DNA of 6,746 nucleotides from HGM05232 sp044433325 (GTDB lineage Bacteria; Bacteroidota; Bacteroidia; Bacteroidales; Muribaculaceae). Below are positions 1 through 5,209 of the stretch, piece by piece. Within the stretch, counting starts at the first letter, position 1. Each line of letters begins with the position of its first letter. The notes beneath the pieces are model-generated. The model worked only from the letters and a program-made list of their open reading frames with translations, was not told the DNA's origin and did no database searches. A program made the position numbers and the translations under genes. Where the stretch lies: NCBI GenBank assembly GCA_044433325.1, contig JAWXTT010000119.1, positions 1-6,746 of the forward strand, given 5' to 3'.

Positions 1-566
1 ATCAACGGCTCATCATATATACGCTCATACCCCTTTAATAACCATGCAATTGCACGATTATTATAGTTAGTATCACTCTCACTTTTATACAATTCATCAA
101 TCAGCTTAGGAGCTGAACCACACAACCCAGTCAGATGCTCCATAATAGCCTCCCATTTACCATCAGTATCACCCACAGGTTTTACCATAGAGCAAGCTGA
201 GATAGCACCAGCATTTACCAATGGTGATGATGGATGCTCCTTCTCCAACAACAGAGCCATAATAGAGTTAAATGGTAATCCCGTAGCATCAGCACCAATC
301 ATACGCAAAACCTCATCCGCGCCATACTGCTCCATAGCCAATAGCGCAGTAGGCACTTTTGATACCGATTCAATCCCAAACTCATAGCTACTACTACCCA
401 CCTCTATCAGCGTACCATCACAGGTACAAACCGATATCGCAAACAGATCGCTATCTACATTAGCCAAATAAGGGATATAGTCCGCATTCTTCCCATCCCC
501 ATTATCCAAAAATCTATCATAAGCCTCGTTAACAACCTCGCTAACCAAATTCCCATCCAACTCCAT
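1..566 (-). CDS. glsA: Glutaminase A (serine-dependent, beta-lactamase fold), C-terminus beyond window
   Basis: This is the N-terminal part of a glutaminase, the enzyme that hydrolyses L-glutamine to L-glutamate and ammonia in the cytosol. The reverse strand reads openly from 578 to the left edge (192 codons counted from 578), so the C-terminal part, usually over 100 residues more, is outside. Numbered from the ATG at 578, visible family motifs are ADYIPYLA (32-39, with the active-site Tyr34), the SVSK motif (71-74, catalytic Ser71 and Lys74), FNSI (103-106), PLVNAGAI (119-126) and NRAIAWLLK near the edge. I prefer the second ATG at 566: GGAGGTG (576-570) sits five bases from it as a good Shine-Dalgarno, while the ATG at 578 has none. 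The usual hydrophobic residue after SxSKV is Pro here. No TAnnTTTG promoter is evident upstream. Family call is secure; the exact start is less so. Confidence 0.93.
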   Translation of the reverse strand, partial: MELDGNLVSEVVNEAYDRFLDNGDGKNADYIPYLANVDSDLFAISVCTCDGTLIEVGSSSYEFGIESVSKVPTALLAMEQYGADEVLRMIGADATGLPFNSIMALLLEKEHPSSPLVNAGAISACSMVKPVGDTDGKWEAIMEHLTGLCGSAPKLIDELYKSESDTNYNNRAIAWLLKGYERIYDEPL

Positions 567-703
567 AAACACCTCCATTTTTAAAGATTAATAATCAATA
601 AAACAACCGATATAAACAGATAGTTTTACTTTGTAAAATATTAAAACATCATATTCCATAACTAATTTTTATTATACACACATGCAGATTGAATATTTTT
701 ATG

Positions 704-711
704 TATGTTTG
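704..711 (+). promoter_or_regulatory. Candidate -7 promoter element (TATGTTTG)
   Basis: The octamer fits the Bacteroidota -7 consensus TAnnTTTG. No clear TTTG -33 box lies 19-21 bases upstream. If used, transcription would begin near 716 and the 89-codon ORF would have a leader of almost 200 nt containing the hairpins at 767-874. In AT-rich DNA a chance match is quite possible. Confidence 0.35.
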
Positions 712-766
712 TATTAGTAAATAATTAAACATAAAAAAATAGGAAGAAATATAACAAATTCAAAAC

Positions 767-874
767 CTGTGCTATATACGTATGGCACGGCTTGTTTGTT
801 CGTGTCAAAGGTCTTAGCCGATTCCTCGAATGTGGACATTCAATTACCGTGTCAACGTATTTTTTTACGGTAAT
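767..874 (+). other. Hairpin-rich segment, possible structured 5' leader or small RNA
   Basis: Consecutive inverted repeats are seen in the plus-strand sense. Hairpin 1 (767-790) has about ten pairs including an unbroken 769-776/781-788 stem closed by a UACG tetraloop. Hairpin 2 pairs CGGCT (788-792) with AGCCG (816-820), with TTTG/CAAA (795-798/806-809) inside; its first three bases compete with the base of hairpin 1. Hairpin 3 pairs GAATG with CATTC (828-832/837-841). Hairpin 4 pairs ATTACCGT with ACGGTAAT (843-850/867-874) and has a T-rich loop. The two non-Watson-Crick pairs in hairpin 1 (768/789 and 773/784) are G-U in plus-strand RNA and would be A-C in minus-strand RNA, which favours a plus-strand transcript. 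It matches no riboswitch or small-RNA class that I recognise. It could be a regulatory leader for the ORF at 914, a separate small RNA, or only a DNA-level palindrome cluster. Confidence 0.4.
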
Positions 875-913
875 CATTAAACATCCATAGGCTATTAAAC
901 CTAAAGTATAATA

Positions 914-1183
914 ATGAAAACAATTAGCACACCTTGGATTAAGATAATAGCAAATACTGCACCGTTCCTATTGCCAAAATTTGACAGAGTAAATTATACG
1001 AATAGTAGTGTACAAATTTATTTCTCTAAATTTACTGAAGAGATAAGCTACAAGTTAATACAAAAGATTTCATTAACAGATACACAAACACTAACATTTA
1101 CGTTAAATAATGGAGTAGTTAAGCATGTAAGAAGTAATGTGGATGACCTCCTTATAGATATAAACTCTATATTAAAAATTTGA
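914..1183 (+). CDS. Hypothetical protein, 89 residues, family not recognised
   Basis: I do not recognise this protein. It has 89 residues and no Cys. The N-terminus (MKTISTPWIK) is followed by a hydrophobic stretch IIANTAPFLLP (11-21) that is too short and lacks the features of a clear signal peptide or membrane span. Residues 33-72 alternate in a way that suggests beta strands (SVQIYF, TLTFTL, GVVKHV), and the last 15 residues look helical. There is no Shine-Dalgarno; the ATG follows AAAGTATAATA. The ORF is tightly spaced (39 nt from its stop to the preferred start at 1223) ahead of the DUF2461 gene on the same strand, but that gene has its own -7 element between the two, so co-transcription is not required. 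The hairpin-rich segment just upstream may be its leader. The ORF is plausible but short and unsupported by homology visible to me. Confidence 0.5.
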   Translation: MKTISTPWIKIIANTAPFLLPKFDRVNYTNSSVQIYFSKFTEEISYKLIQKISLTDTQTLTFTLNNGVVKHVRSNVDDLLIDINSILKI

Positions 1184-1194
1184 TAACTCTAAAA

Positions 1195-1202
1195 TAACTT
1201 TG
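1195..1202 (+). promoter_or_regulatory. -7 promoter element (TAACTTTG) of the DUF2461 gene
   Basis: This is an exact TAnnTTTG match in the short gap after the 89-codon ORF. Its last base is the G of the GTG at 1202, the longest in-frame start of the next gene. Transcription would begin at about 1206-1209, after that GTG, so the GTG cannot be the start of an mRNA made from this promoter. No clear -33 TTTG lies at the expected spacing. Confidence 0.6.
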
Positions 1203-1222
1203 TGGGTATGGATAGGATTGGG

Positions 1223-1915
1223 ATGATTTTGGATTTTCTTGGGCGGTTGCGTGAGAATAATTGTAAGGAGTGGTTTGATGCTCATCGTGGTGAGTATAAA
1301 CAGGTGCGTAAACTTTATGAGGGGTTTATCGAAGAGCTTTTGGCTGAAATTTCACTTATTGACCCAACTATTGCACCATTAATGGTTAAGGATTGTACCT
1401 ATCGCATTAACCGCGATGTGCGTTTCTCTTTGGATAAGTCACCATACAAAACTCACTTAGGTGCGTATATTGTACAAGGGGGCAAAAAATCAGGATATGC
1501 AGGTTACTACCTACACCTTGAACCTGAGTGTGATGATTCATCCTCCTACCTTTCGCAACAGGGTTCAATGCTAATAGCTGGGATATACGCACCAGAGAAA
1601 ATGGTTCTGAAAAGTATTCGTGAGGAGATTTTAGATAATGGTGCTGAGATGCAAACCAATATTAACAACGCCAAAGATTACGCACTAGGGATTGATAGTG
1701 ATTGCCTTAAACGAACACCTCGCGGATATCCAACAGACACGCCACATGACCATCTGTTACGACTGAAACATATACATATAGACTATAAGCTAACGAATGA
1801 ATACCTATCTAGCAACAACCTAGCAACAAAAATAGCCAATGACTTACGCCCTACTCTCCCACTAATTGAGCAGTTAAACCGAGCAGTCAAGTACGCTTAT
1901 GAGGAGATGCTTTAA
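1223..1915 (+). CDS. DUF2461 (TIGR02453-type) family protein
   Basis: A conserved protein of unknown function that belongs to the DUF2461 family, widespread in bacteria; no reaction is established. The frame is open from a GTG at 1202 (237 codons). Numbered from there, family features are ILDFLGRLRENN with KEWF (9-25), CTYRINRDVRFS (65-76), DKSPYKTHLGAY (78-89), AGYYLHLEPE (100-109), and the C-terminal part with PRGYPTDTPHD (173-183) and LLRLKH (185-190). The start at 1223 (Met8) is preferred because the -7 element ends at 1202, AGGA lies five bases before 1223, and family members usually begin close to ILDFL. An ATG at 1208 (leaderless) is the alternative. Between LEPE and GSMLIAGIY there seem to be about ten extra residues (110-120, acidic and Ser rich) compared with the compact loop usual in this family. 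The stop overlaps the convergent GNAT gene by four bases. Confidence 0.9.
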   Translation: MILDFLGRLRENNCKEWFDAHRGEYKQVRKLYEGFIEELLAEISLIDPTIAPLMVKDCTYRINRDVRFSLDKSPYKTHLGAYIVQGGKKSGYAGYYLHLEPECDDSSSYLSQQGSMLIAGIYAPEKMVLKSIREEILDNGAEMQTNINNAKDYALGIDSDCLKRTPRGYPTDTPHDHLLRLKHIHIDYKLTNEYLSSNNLATKIANDLRPTLPLIEQLNRAVKYAYEEML

Positions 1916-2454
1916 AGGAATTTATGGCGGAAATGAATAATTGGGAAATACTCACATTTGAAACGATCCAACTCCTCAGCCATGATAGCATTAGGATAAG
2001 TCATAACCATTAGGCTTAGATACTCGTCACTAGAGATATCATACGGTGGTTGTGCATAATCGTGTGCGTTAAGTGTGAAACCTAACCTCTCATAAAACCC
2101 TATACGACGACGTTTAATTTCATCTTCGGGGTGTTCTACCTCCAACAGAATAGGTTTATCACTCTCAGCCATAAAATTCTGCAAAATCATTTTGCCATAG
2201 CCCTCACCACGCATCGCAGGTGATGTAGCTAAATACTCGACATATCTAACATCTGCCAAATCCCACCAAGCAATAAAGCCAATAAACCTATCACCATCAA
2301 CGATAGCATACAATCTAAAAGATGAATAGTTTAAACATTCCAGAAAATAATCTAACCCACGACGCTCCTCAACAGGGAAAGCCTCCAAATATAAATCCCA
2401 ACACTCCATAAAGAATCTATCCGATTCACCCTTAATTCTAACTTTTGAAAACAT
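1912..2454 (-). CDS. GNAT family N-acetyltransferase
   Basis: A cytosolic acetyltransferase of the GNAT fold, expected to move an acetyl group from acetyl-CoA to an amine; the substrate cannot be read from the sequence. The 180-residue product shows the core strand YVEYLATSP (71-79) leading into the acetyl-CoA pyrophosphate-binding loop RGEGYG (82-87, the R/Q-x-x-G-x-G/A signature), then the ILLEVEHPED strand (102-111) and the RRRIGFYERLGF segment (115-126) typical of motif B. The N-terminal AFPVEERR (25-32) is also common in this group of Bacteroidales GNATs. The start at 2454 sits about 20 nt after a TAnnTTTG element and leaves a complete domain. The final ~25 residues continue past the core fold. 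The gene ends convergently inside the DUF2461 stop region, with no spacer for a terminator. Confidence 0.9.
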   Translation of the reverse strand: MFSKVRIKGESDRFFMECWDLYLEAFPVEERRGLDYFLECLNYSSFRLYAIVDGDRFIGFIAWWDLADVRYVEYLATSPAMRGEGYGKMILQNFMAESDKPILLEVEHPEDEIKRRRIGFYERLGFTLNAHDYAQPPYDISSDEYLSLMVMTYPNAIMAEELDRFKCEYFPIIHFRHKFL

Positions 2455-2473
2455 AATCTATACCTTTTGATTA

Positions 2474-2481
2474 CAAAGATA
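2474..2481 (-). promoter_or_regulatory. -7 promoter element (TATCTTTG) of the GNAT gene
   Basis: On the minus strand this octamer is a perfect TAnnTTTG. Transcription would start near 2469, giving a leader of roughly 15 nt before the ATG at 2454. An AAAGG at 2464-2468 could assist ribosome binding, although at about ten bases from the ATG. A -33 TTTG is not obvious at normal spacing. Confidence 0.6.
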
Positions 2482-2690
2482 TAGAAAATAAATGAATTTT
2501 GATTATGAGATAATATTAGTCGCACTTTTTTGAAATAAATTGTGTTAATAAACAACTTACATTGAGAGTCACATAATCACTTACTCACTCACCATAGTTA
2601 TTTTTTACACCACAAAATTACCACCAAAATGTTATGAAAATATCAAGCAACAGTTAATATAATGTTAAGGGGAGTTCTTAAAAAAATAAT

Positions 2691-2698
2691 TACCTTTG
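2691..2698 (+). promoter_or_regulatory. -7 promoter element (TACCTTTG) of the HAD gene
   Basis: Perfect TAnnTTTG on the plus strand, 24 bases before the ATG at 2723. Transcription from about 2703 would give a leader near 20 nt. The rest of the 268-nt divergent gap (2455-2722) is AT rich, with no gene that I can support. Confidence 0.6.
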
Positions 2699-2722
2699 CC
2701 AAATAATCTATAACAGGTAAAT

Positions 2723-3349
2723 ATGAATAAAAATATAGGAGTACTATTTGACTTAGATGGAGTACTGATAGATACCGAGAGCCGCTACACCGAGTTTTGG
2801 GCAGAGATAGCAAGCACCTACGATACAGGGATAGAGGACTTCGCCTATCATATAAAGGGCAATAATCTACAACGCATCCTAACCACCTACTTCCCCACCG
2901 AAATGCACAACGACCTAATAGAGTATGTACATAGATTAGAGGAGAACATGGTCTATGAGATATTTGACGGAGTAATAGAGCTACTAGAGGAGTTAAAAGC
3001 GCAAGATATCCCCTTTGCCATAGTAACCAGTAGTGGAATGGAGAAGATGGAACGACTACGCAAGCAACAACCTGAGTTTGTAGCCTACTTTGACCATATA
3101 GTAACAGGTGATATGGTAAACAATTCCAAGCCACACCCAGAATGTTTCCTAAAAGGAGCAGAGCTAATAAACCGCGACATCCGAGATTGCTACGTATTTG
3201 AAGACTCACCAGCAGGAATAGAAGCAGGGCTAAGCTCAGGCGCAACAGTAATAGCCCTAACCACCACCATCCGCCCCGAACATATCAACCACCAAGTCCA
3301 CCAAATACACCCATCAATAAAATCAGCCGCCAAGAGCTTCTTTAGATAA
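2723..3349 (+). CDS. HAD-superfamily hydrolase, beta-phosphoglucomutase-like (subfamily IA)
   Basis: A cytosolic haloacid-dehalogenase-type phosphatase or phosphomutase that would act on a small phosphorylated metabolite, probably a sugar phosphate; the substrate is unknown. All four HAD motifs are present in the 208-residue product: motif I DLDGVL (10-15, nucleophile Asp10 and acid/base Asp12), motif II VTSSG (101-105, Thr102), motif III with Lys136 in SKPHPE (135-140), and motif IV FEDSPAG (159-165, with Glu160/Asp161 for Mg2+). An alpha-helical cap occupies roughly residues 17-88, as in subfamily IA. The length is normal and the start fits, since motif I usually lies about ten residues in. 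It stands alone, has its own -7 element, and is followed by a strong hairpin at 3352-3389. The coding sequence is rich in ATA and CTA codons. beta-phosphoglucomutase itself is possible but not demonstrated. Confidence 0.92.
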   Translation: MNKNIGVLFDLDGVLIDTESRYTEFWAEIASTYDTGIEDFAYHIKGNNLQRILTTYFPTEMHNDLIEYVHRLEENMVYEIFDGVIELLEELKAQDIPFAIVTSSGMEKMERLRKQQPEFVAYFDHIVTGDMVNNSKPHPECFLKGAELINRDIRDCYVFEDSPAGIEAGLSSGATVIALTTTIRPEHINHQVHQIHPSIKSAAKSFFR

Positions 3350-3351
3350 AA

Positions 3352-3389
3352 AATTAGAGCTAACACCCAAAAAAGTGTTAGCTCTAATT
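3352..3389 (-). terminator. Intrinsic terminator, 15-bp perfect stem, between HAD and DUF2442 genes
   Basis: An uninterrupted 15-bp inverted repeat (3352-3366 with 3375-3389) encloses an eight-base A-rich loop. Read on the minus strand, the stem is followed by a run of six T, the classic intrinsic terminator for the DUF2442 gene whose stop lies a few bases before it. On the plus strand the stem comes soon after the HAD stop but is followed by ATAAG rather than a T run, so termination in that direction is probably weaker. Confidence 0.88.
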
Positions 3390-3396
3390 ATAAGTC

Positions 3397-3624
3397 TTAC
3401 AGTGAATACAAATACTCAGGAGCTAGATCCACGTCACCACTCCACTCTATAGTCCATCCATTAATACGGAAATTCTTAAACTGATTAATATCTTTCAATG
3501 GTTCAAACAAAGCTCCATTTAATCGATGTGAAAGATCAACCACATTATTCACGCCATCACTAAAGGTTATATTTATCCTGTAGCCATCTACATATTTTGC
3601 ATCAGTTACCCAAATTAGATTCAT
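3397..3624 (-). CDS. DUF2442 domain-containing protein
   Basis: A 75-residue protein that fits the whole DUF2442 domain. Family signatures visible are the N-terminal VTDAKYVDGYRINITFSDG (6-24), VVDLSHRL (28-35), FEPLKDINQF (40-49) and the C-terminal DLAPEYLY (66-73). The molecular function is unknown. In many bacteria DUF2442 genes lie next to a DUF4160 gene in a pair that resembles a toxin-antitoxin arrangement. No DUF4160 partner is found on either side here, so this copy looks solitary. It lies downstream of nadC on the same strand, but 203 nt away and behind the palindromic element at 3692-3821, so a shared transcript is uncertain. No perfect TAnnTTTG lies upstream; TAAGTTTA (3662-3655 on the minus strand) is one base off. 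There is no Shine-Dalgarno. The terminator at 3352-3389 follows directly. Confidence 0.9.
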   Translation of the reverse strand: MNLIWVTDAKYVDGYRINITFSDGVNNVVDLSHRLNGALFEPLKDINQFKNFRINGWTIEWSGDVDLAPEYLYSL

Positions 3625-3691
3625 AGCTTAATTATTTTAATGGTTCAATTTTATTAAACTTATCTCCGCCAAGCGACACCACCAGCGACCA

Positions 3692-3821
3692 CTTAAAATT
3701 TGAATAGCTTGAGTGAGTTTGGGGCATCGTGAGAAGTTTTACACCGCAGCGTACTTTCAGGTACGTGAGGATTAAAATTTCTCGGGATGTGCCAAAATCG
3801 CCAAGCTATTCAGATTTTAAG
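3692..3821. repeat. 130-nt palindromic element forming one long imperfect hairpin
   Basis: The outer 20 bases (3692-3711) are complementary to 3802-3821 with one G-T pair. Pairing continues inward almost in register: 3713-3716 with 3798-3801, 3718-3722 with 3792-3796, 3724-3728 with 3786-3790, 3730-3741 with 3773-3784, and an innermost CGTAC/GTACG stem (3750-3754/3761-3765) around the loop TTTCAG. Single-base bulges lie at 3712 and 3748. More than 50 pairs form in total. Six G-T pairs (3700/3813, 3714/3800, 3724/3790, 3730/3784, 3736/3778, 3749/3766) are wobble pairs in plus-strand RNA and A-C mismatches in minus-strand RNA. It begins six bases beyond the nadC stop. There is no coding capacity. 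It could be a MITE-like or REP-like interspersed element, a structured small RNA, or a 3'-end processing or stability hairpin. I infer nothing firmer about function. Confidence 0.85.
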
Positions 3822-3827
3822 CGCAAA

Positions 3828-4676
3828 CTAAAAGGCTTTGAAGCTCATATCTAGCCCCTTCACTGAGTGAGTCAACGCCCCTACCGAGATAAAGTCAACG
3901 CCACACTCGCCATACTCACGTAGTGTTGCAAAGGTGATACCACCTGATGATTCAGTTTCATATTTGCCATCGATAATTGCCACAGCCTCCTTAGTAAGAG
4001 CAGGTGAGAAATTATCTAACATAATACGATCCACGCCACCAATCTCCATTACTTGGTTTAGTTCATCAATTGAGCGCACCTCTATTTCTATCTTCAAATC
4101 CTTATTGTTAACCTTGATATACTCCTTAGCCTTATTAATAGCATTGCTAAGACCACCAGCAAAATCCACATGGTTATCTTTAAGAAGAATCATATCAAAA
4201 AGACCGATACGGTGATTAGTACCACCACCAATCTTAACCGCCTCTTTCTCCAACATACGCAATCCAGGAGTAGTTTTACGAGTATCAAGCACACGAGTTT
4301 TCAAGCCCTCAAGCTCCTTCATATATTTACGAGTAACGGTTGCAATACCACTCATACGTTGCATAATATTTAGCATTAAGCGTTCAGTTTGCAATAGTGA
4401 TTGGATTTTACCCTCTACCTCAAAAGCAATCTCGCCATATTTAACCTCAGCTCCATCATTGATATATTGCGTAATTTTAAGGTCAGCATCAAACTTAGCA
4501 AATACCTTTTTAGCAATCTCAATACCTGCAATTACCCCATCCTCTTTAACAATTAGACGTGAACGACCCATTGCATCAGCAGGGATACAACATAGAGTAG
4601 TATGATCACCATCACCTATATCCTCTGAGAAAGCCAACTCCAACAATTCATCTATTAATTCATCTCTTGATTTCAT
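3828..4676 (-). CDS. nadC: Nicotinate-nucleotide pyrophosphorylase (carboxylating), quinolinate phosphoribosyltransferase
   Basis: This cytosolic enzyme joins quinolinate to PRPP to give nicotinate mononucleotide, CO2 and pyrophosphate, the step of de novo NAD synthesis after NadA and NadB. The 282-residue product is full length. Motifs in order: EDIGDGDHTT (18-27), the GVIAG turn (47-51), the long helix containing ERLMLNIMQRMSGIAT (98-113), DTRKTTPGLR (131-140, PRPP and quinolinate contacts), GGGTNHR (150-156), LLKDNH (164-169), EIEV (197-200), IMLDNF (218-223), ESSGGI (242-247) and FISVGALTHS (262-271). All expected basic and acidic active-site residues are in place. nadA and nadB are not adjacent. 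It is divergent from rlmH across 59 nt that hold a promoter for each gene. The stop codon is followed after six bases by the palindromic element. Confidence 0.97.
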   Translation of the reverse strand: MKSRDELIDELLELAFSEDIGDGDHTTLCCIPADAMGRSRLIVKEDGVIAGIEIAKKVFAKFDADLKITQYINDGAEVKYGEIAFEVEGKIQSLLQTERLMLNIMQRMSGIATVTRKYMKELEGLKTRVLDTRKTTPGLRMLEKEAVKIGGGTNHRIGLFDMILLKDNHVDFAGGLSNAINKAKEYIKVNNKDLKIEIEVRSIDELNQVMEIGGVDRIMLDNFSPALTKEAVAIIDGKYETESSGGITFATLREYGECGVDFISVGALTHSVKGLDMSFKAF

Positions 4677-4680
4677 ATTC

Positions 4681-4712
4681 TATAATTTTGTTATCCTATA
4701 ATTTTATTATCT
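4681..4712 (+). repeat. 16-bp tandem direct repeat in the nadC-rlmH promoter region
   Basis: TATAATTTTGTTATCC (4681-4696) is followed at once by TATAATTTTATTATCT (4697-4712); the copies differ at two positions. The second copy runs into the rlmH -7 element. The first supplies a TTTG (4687-4690) that lies 17 bases before that element and could serve as its -33 box. Confidence 0.8.
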
Positions 4713-4715
4713 TTG
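4708..4715 (+). promoter_or_regulatory. -7 promoter element (TATCTTTG) of rlmH
   Basis: Perfect TAnnTTTG, 20 bases ahead of the ATG at 4736, with a possible -33 TTTG at 4687-4690 (17-base spacer, slightly short of the usual 19-21). The expected leader is about 15 nt. A second TAnnTTTG (4683-4690, TAATTTTG) lies in the first repeat copy and could be an alternative promoter. Confidence 0.7.
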
Positions 4716-4717
4716 TG

Positions 4718-4725
4718 CAAAATTA
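4718..4725 (-). promoter_or_regulatory. Candidate -7 promoter element (TAATTTTG) of nadC
   Basis: On the minus strand this fits TAnnTTTG and would start transcription near 4713, about 37 nt before the nadC ATG. It is only two bases from the rlmH -7 element on the other strand, so the two promoters overlap face to face and should compete for polymerase. No clear -33 box is seen. Confidence 0.45.
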
Positions 4726-4735
4726 GTAATATATT

Positions 4736-5209
4736 ATGAGAATTACTCTATTAGTAGTAGGAAAAACTAACAACTCGTACCTAACCGAAGGGATAAAGGA
4801 ATACACCAAGCGTCTATCCTTTTATATAAACTTCAATATCGAGTATGTAGCTGACATAAAGAACACCAAAAATCTCAGCACCATGCAACAAAAAACCATG
4901 GAGGGGGAGATTATCTTAAAGAACCTAGATAAGTCCGACTATGTAGTGCTGCTGGATGAGCGTGGCAAAGAGTTTACCTCCACACAGTTCTCACAATATA
5001 TAGAGAAGAAGATGCAAACCGTAAGCAAACGCCTAGTATTTATAATAGGTGGACCTTATGGATTCTCCGATGCCGTTTATGACTTCGCCAAAGAGAAAAT
5101 TTCCCTATCCAAGATGACCTATTCGCACGAGATGATACGCCTATTCTTCACTGAACAGCTATATCGCGCCATGACCATCATGAACAATGAGCCATACCAC
5201 CACGATTAA
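4736..5209 (+). CDS. rlmH: 23S rRNA (pseudouridine1915-N3)-methyltransferase RlmH
   Basis: A SPOUT-class methyltransferase that uses S-adenosylmethionine to methylate N3 of pseudouridine 1915 in helix 69 of 23S rRNA, on assembled ribosomes; the family works as a homodimer. The 157-residue product is of standard length. It starts with the strand MRITLLVVGK (1-10). It carries YVVLLDERGKEFTS (69-82), the knot loop FIIGGPYGF (102-110) that binds SAM, and the conserved tail with LSKMTYSHEMIR (124-135), FFTEQLYRA (137-145) and NEPYHH (151-156). Nothing is missing. Its stop codon abuts the hemW stop on the opposite strand with no intervening base, so the two messages probably overlap at their 3' ends. 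Confidence 0.97.
   Translation: MRITLLVVGKTNNSYLTEGIKEYTKRLSFYINFNIEYVADIKNTKNLSTMQQKTMEGEIILKNLDKSDYVVLLDERGKEFTSTQFSQYIEKKMQTVSKRLVFIIGGPYGFSDAVYDFAKEKISLSKMTYSHEMIRLFFTEQLYRAMTIMNNEPYHHD

Larger units (their letters stand above)
579..913. other. Intergenic region between glsA and the 89-codon ORF
   Basis: This 335-nt gap separates two divergent genes. The part next to glsA (579-700) is very AT rich and holds no recognisable gene. One TAnnTTTG match on the plus strand lies at 704-711. The segment 767-874 is less AT rich and contains several inverted repeats, described separately. CGTGTCAA occurs twice as a direct repeat (801-808 and 848-855). I see no tRNA and no convincing coding region. 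Confidence 0.7.

Noticed and set aside
782..817. Eleven-codon plus-strand ORF inside the structured segment, a possible leader peptide
   Set aside because: The ATG lies in the first hairpin, no ribosome-binding site precedes it, and the residues (two Cys in CSC) do not point to an attenuation signal for any neighbour.
860..866. Run of seven T as an intrinsic terminator of a small RNA
   Set aside because: No GC-rich stem ends directly before it; the T run forms the loop of the 843-874 inverted repeat instead.
725..877. Minus-strand ORF of 50 codons (ATG at 877, TAA at 725-727) through the hairpin-rich segment
   Set aside because: It has no promoter match and no Shine-Dalgarno. The product has no recognisable family despite a CPHSRNRLRP stretch, and the frame runs through the palindromes. 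Chance openness is more likely.
2352..2555. 67-codon minus-strand ORF overlapping the GNAT start and promoter
   Set aside because: It overlaps the real GNAT frame and its -7 element and has no recognisable domain.
2613..2620. Minus-strand TAATTTTG as another GNAT promoter
   Set aside because: It is about 160 bases from the GNAT start in AT-rich DNA, and a better placed -7 element lies at 2474-2481.
2643..3245. 200-codon minus-strand ORF opposite the HAD gene
   Set aside because: The plus strand has complete HAD motifs. The opposite product is a Leu/Arg-rich low-complexity shadow without family features.
3934..4373. Two plus-strand ORFs inside nadC
   Set aside because: They are reading-frame shadows of a fully conserved nadC sequence and lack promoters or family similarity.
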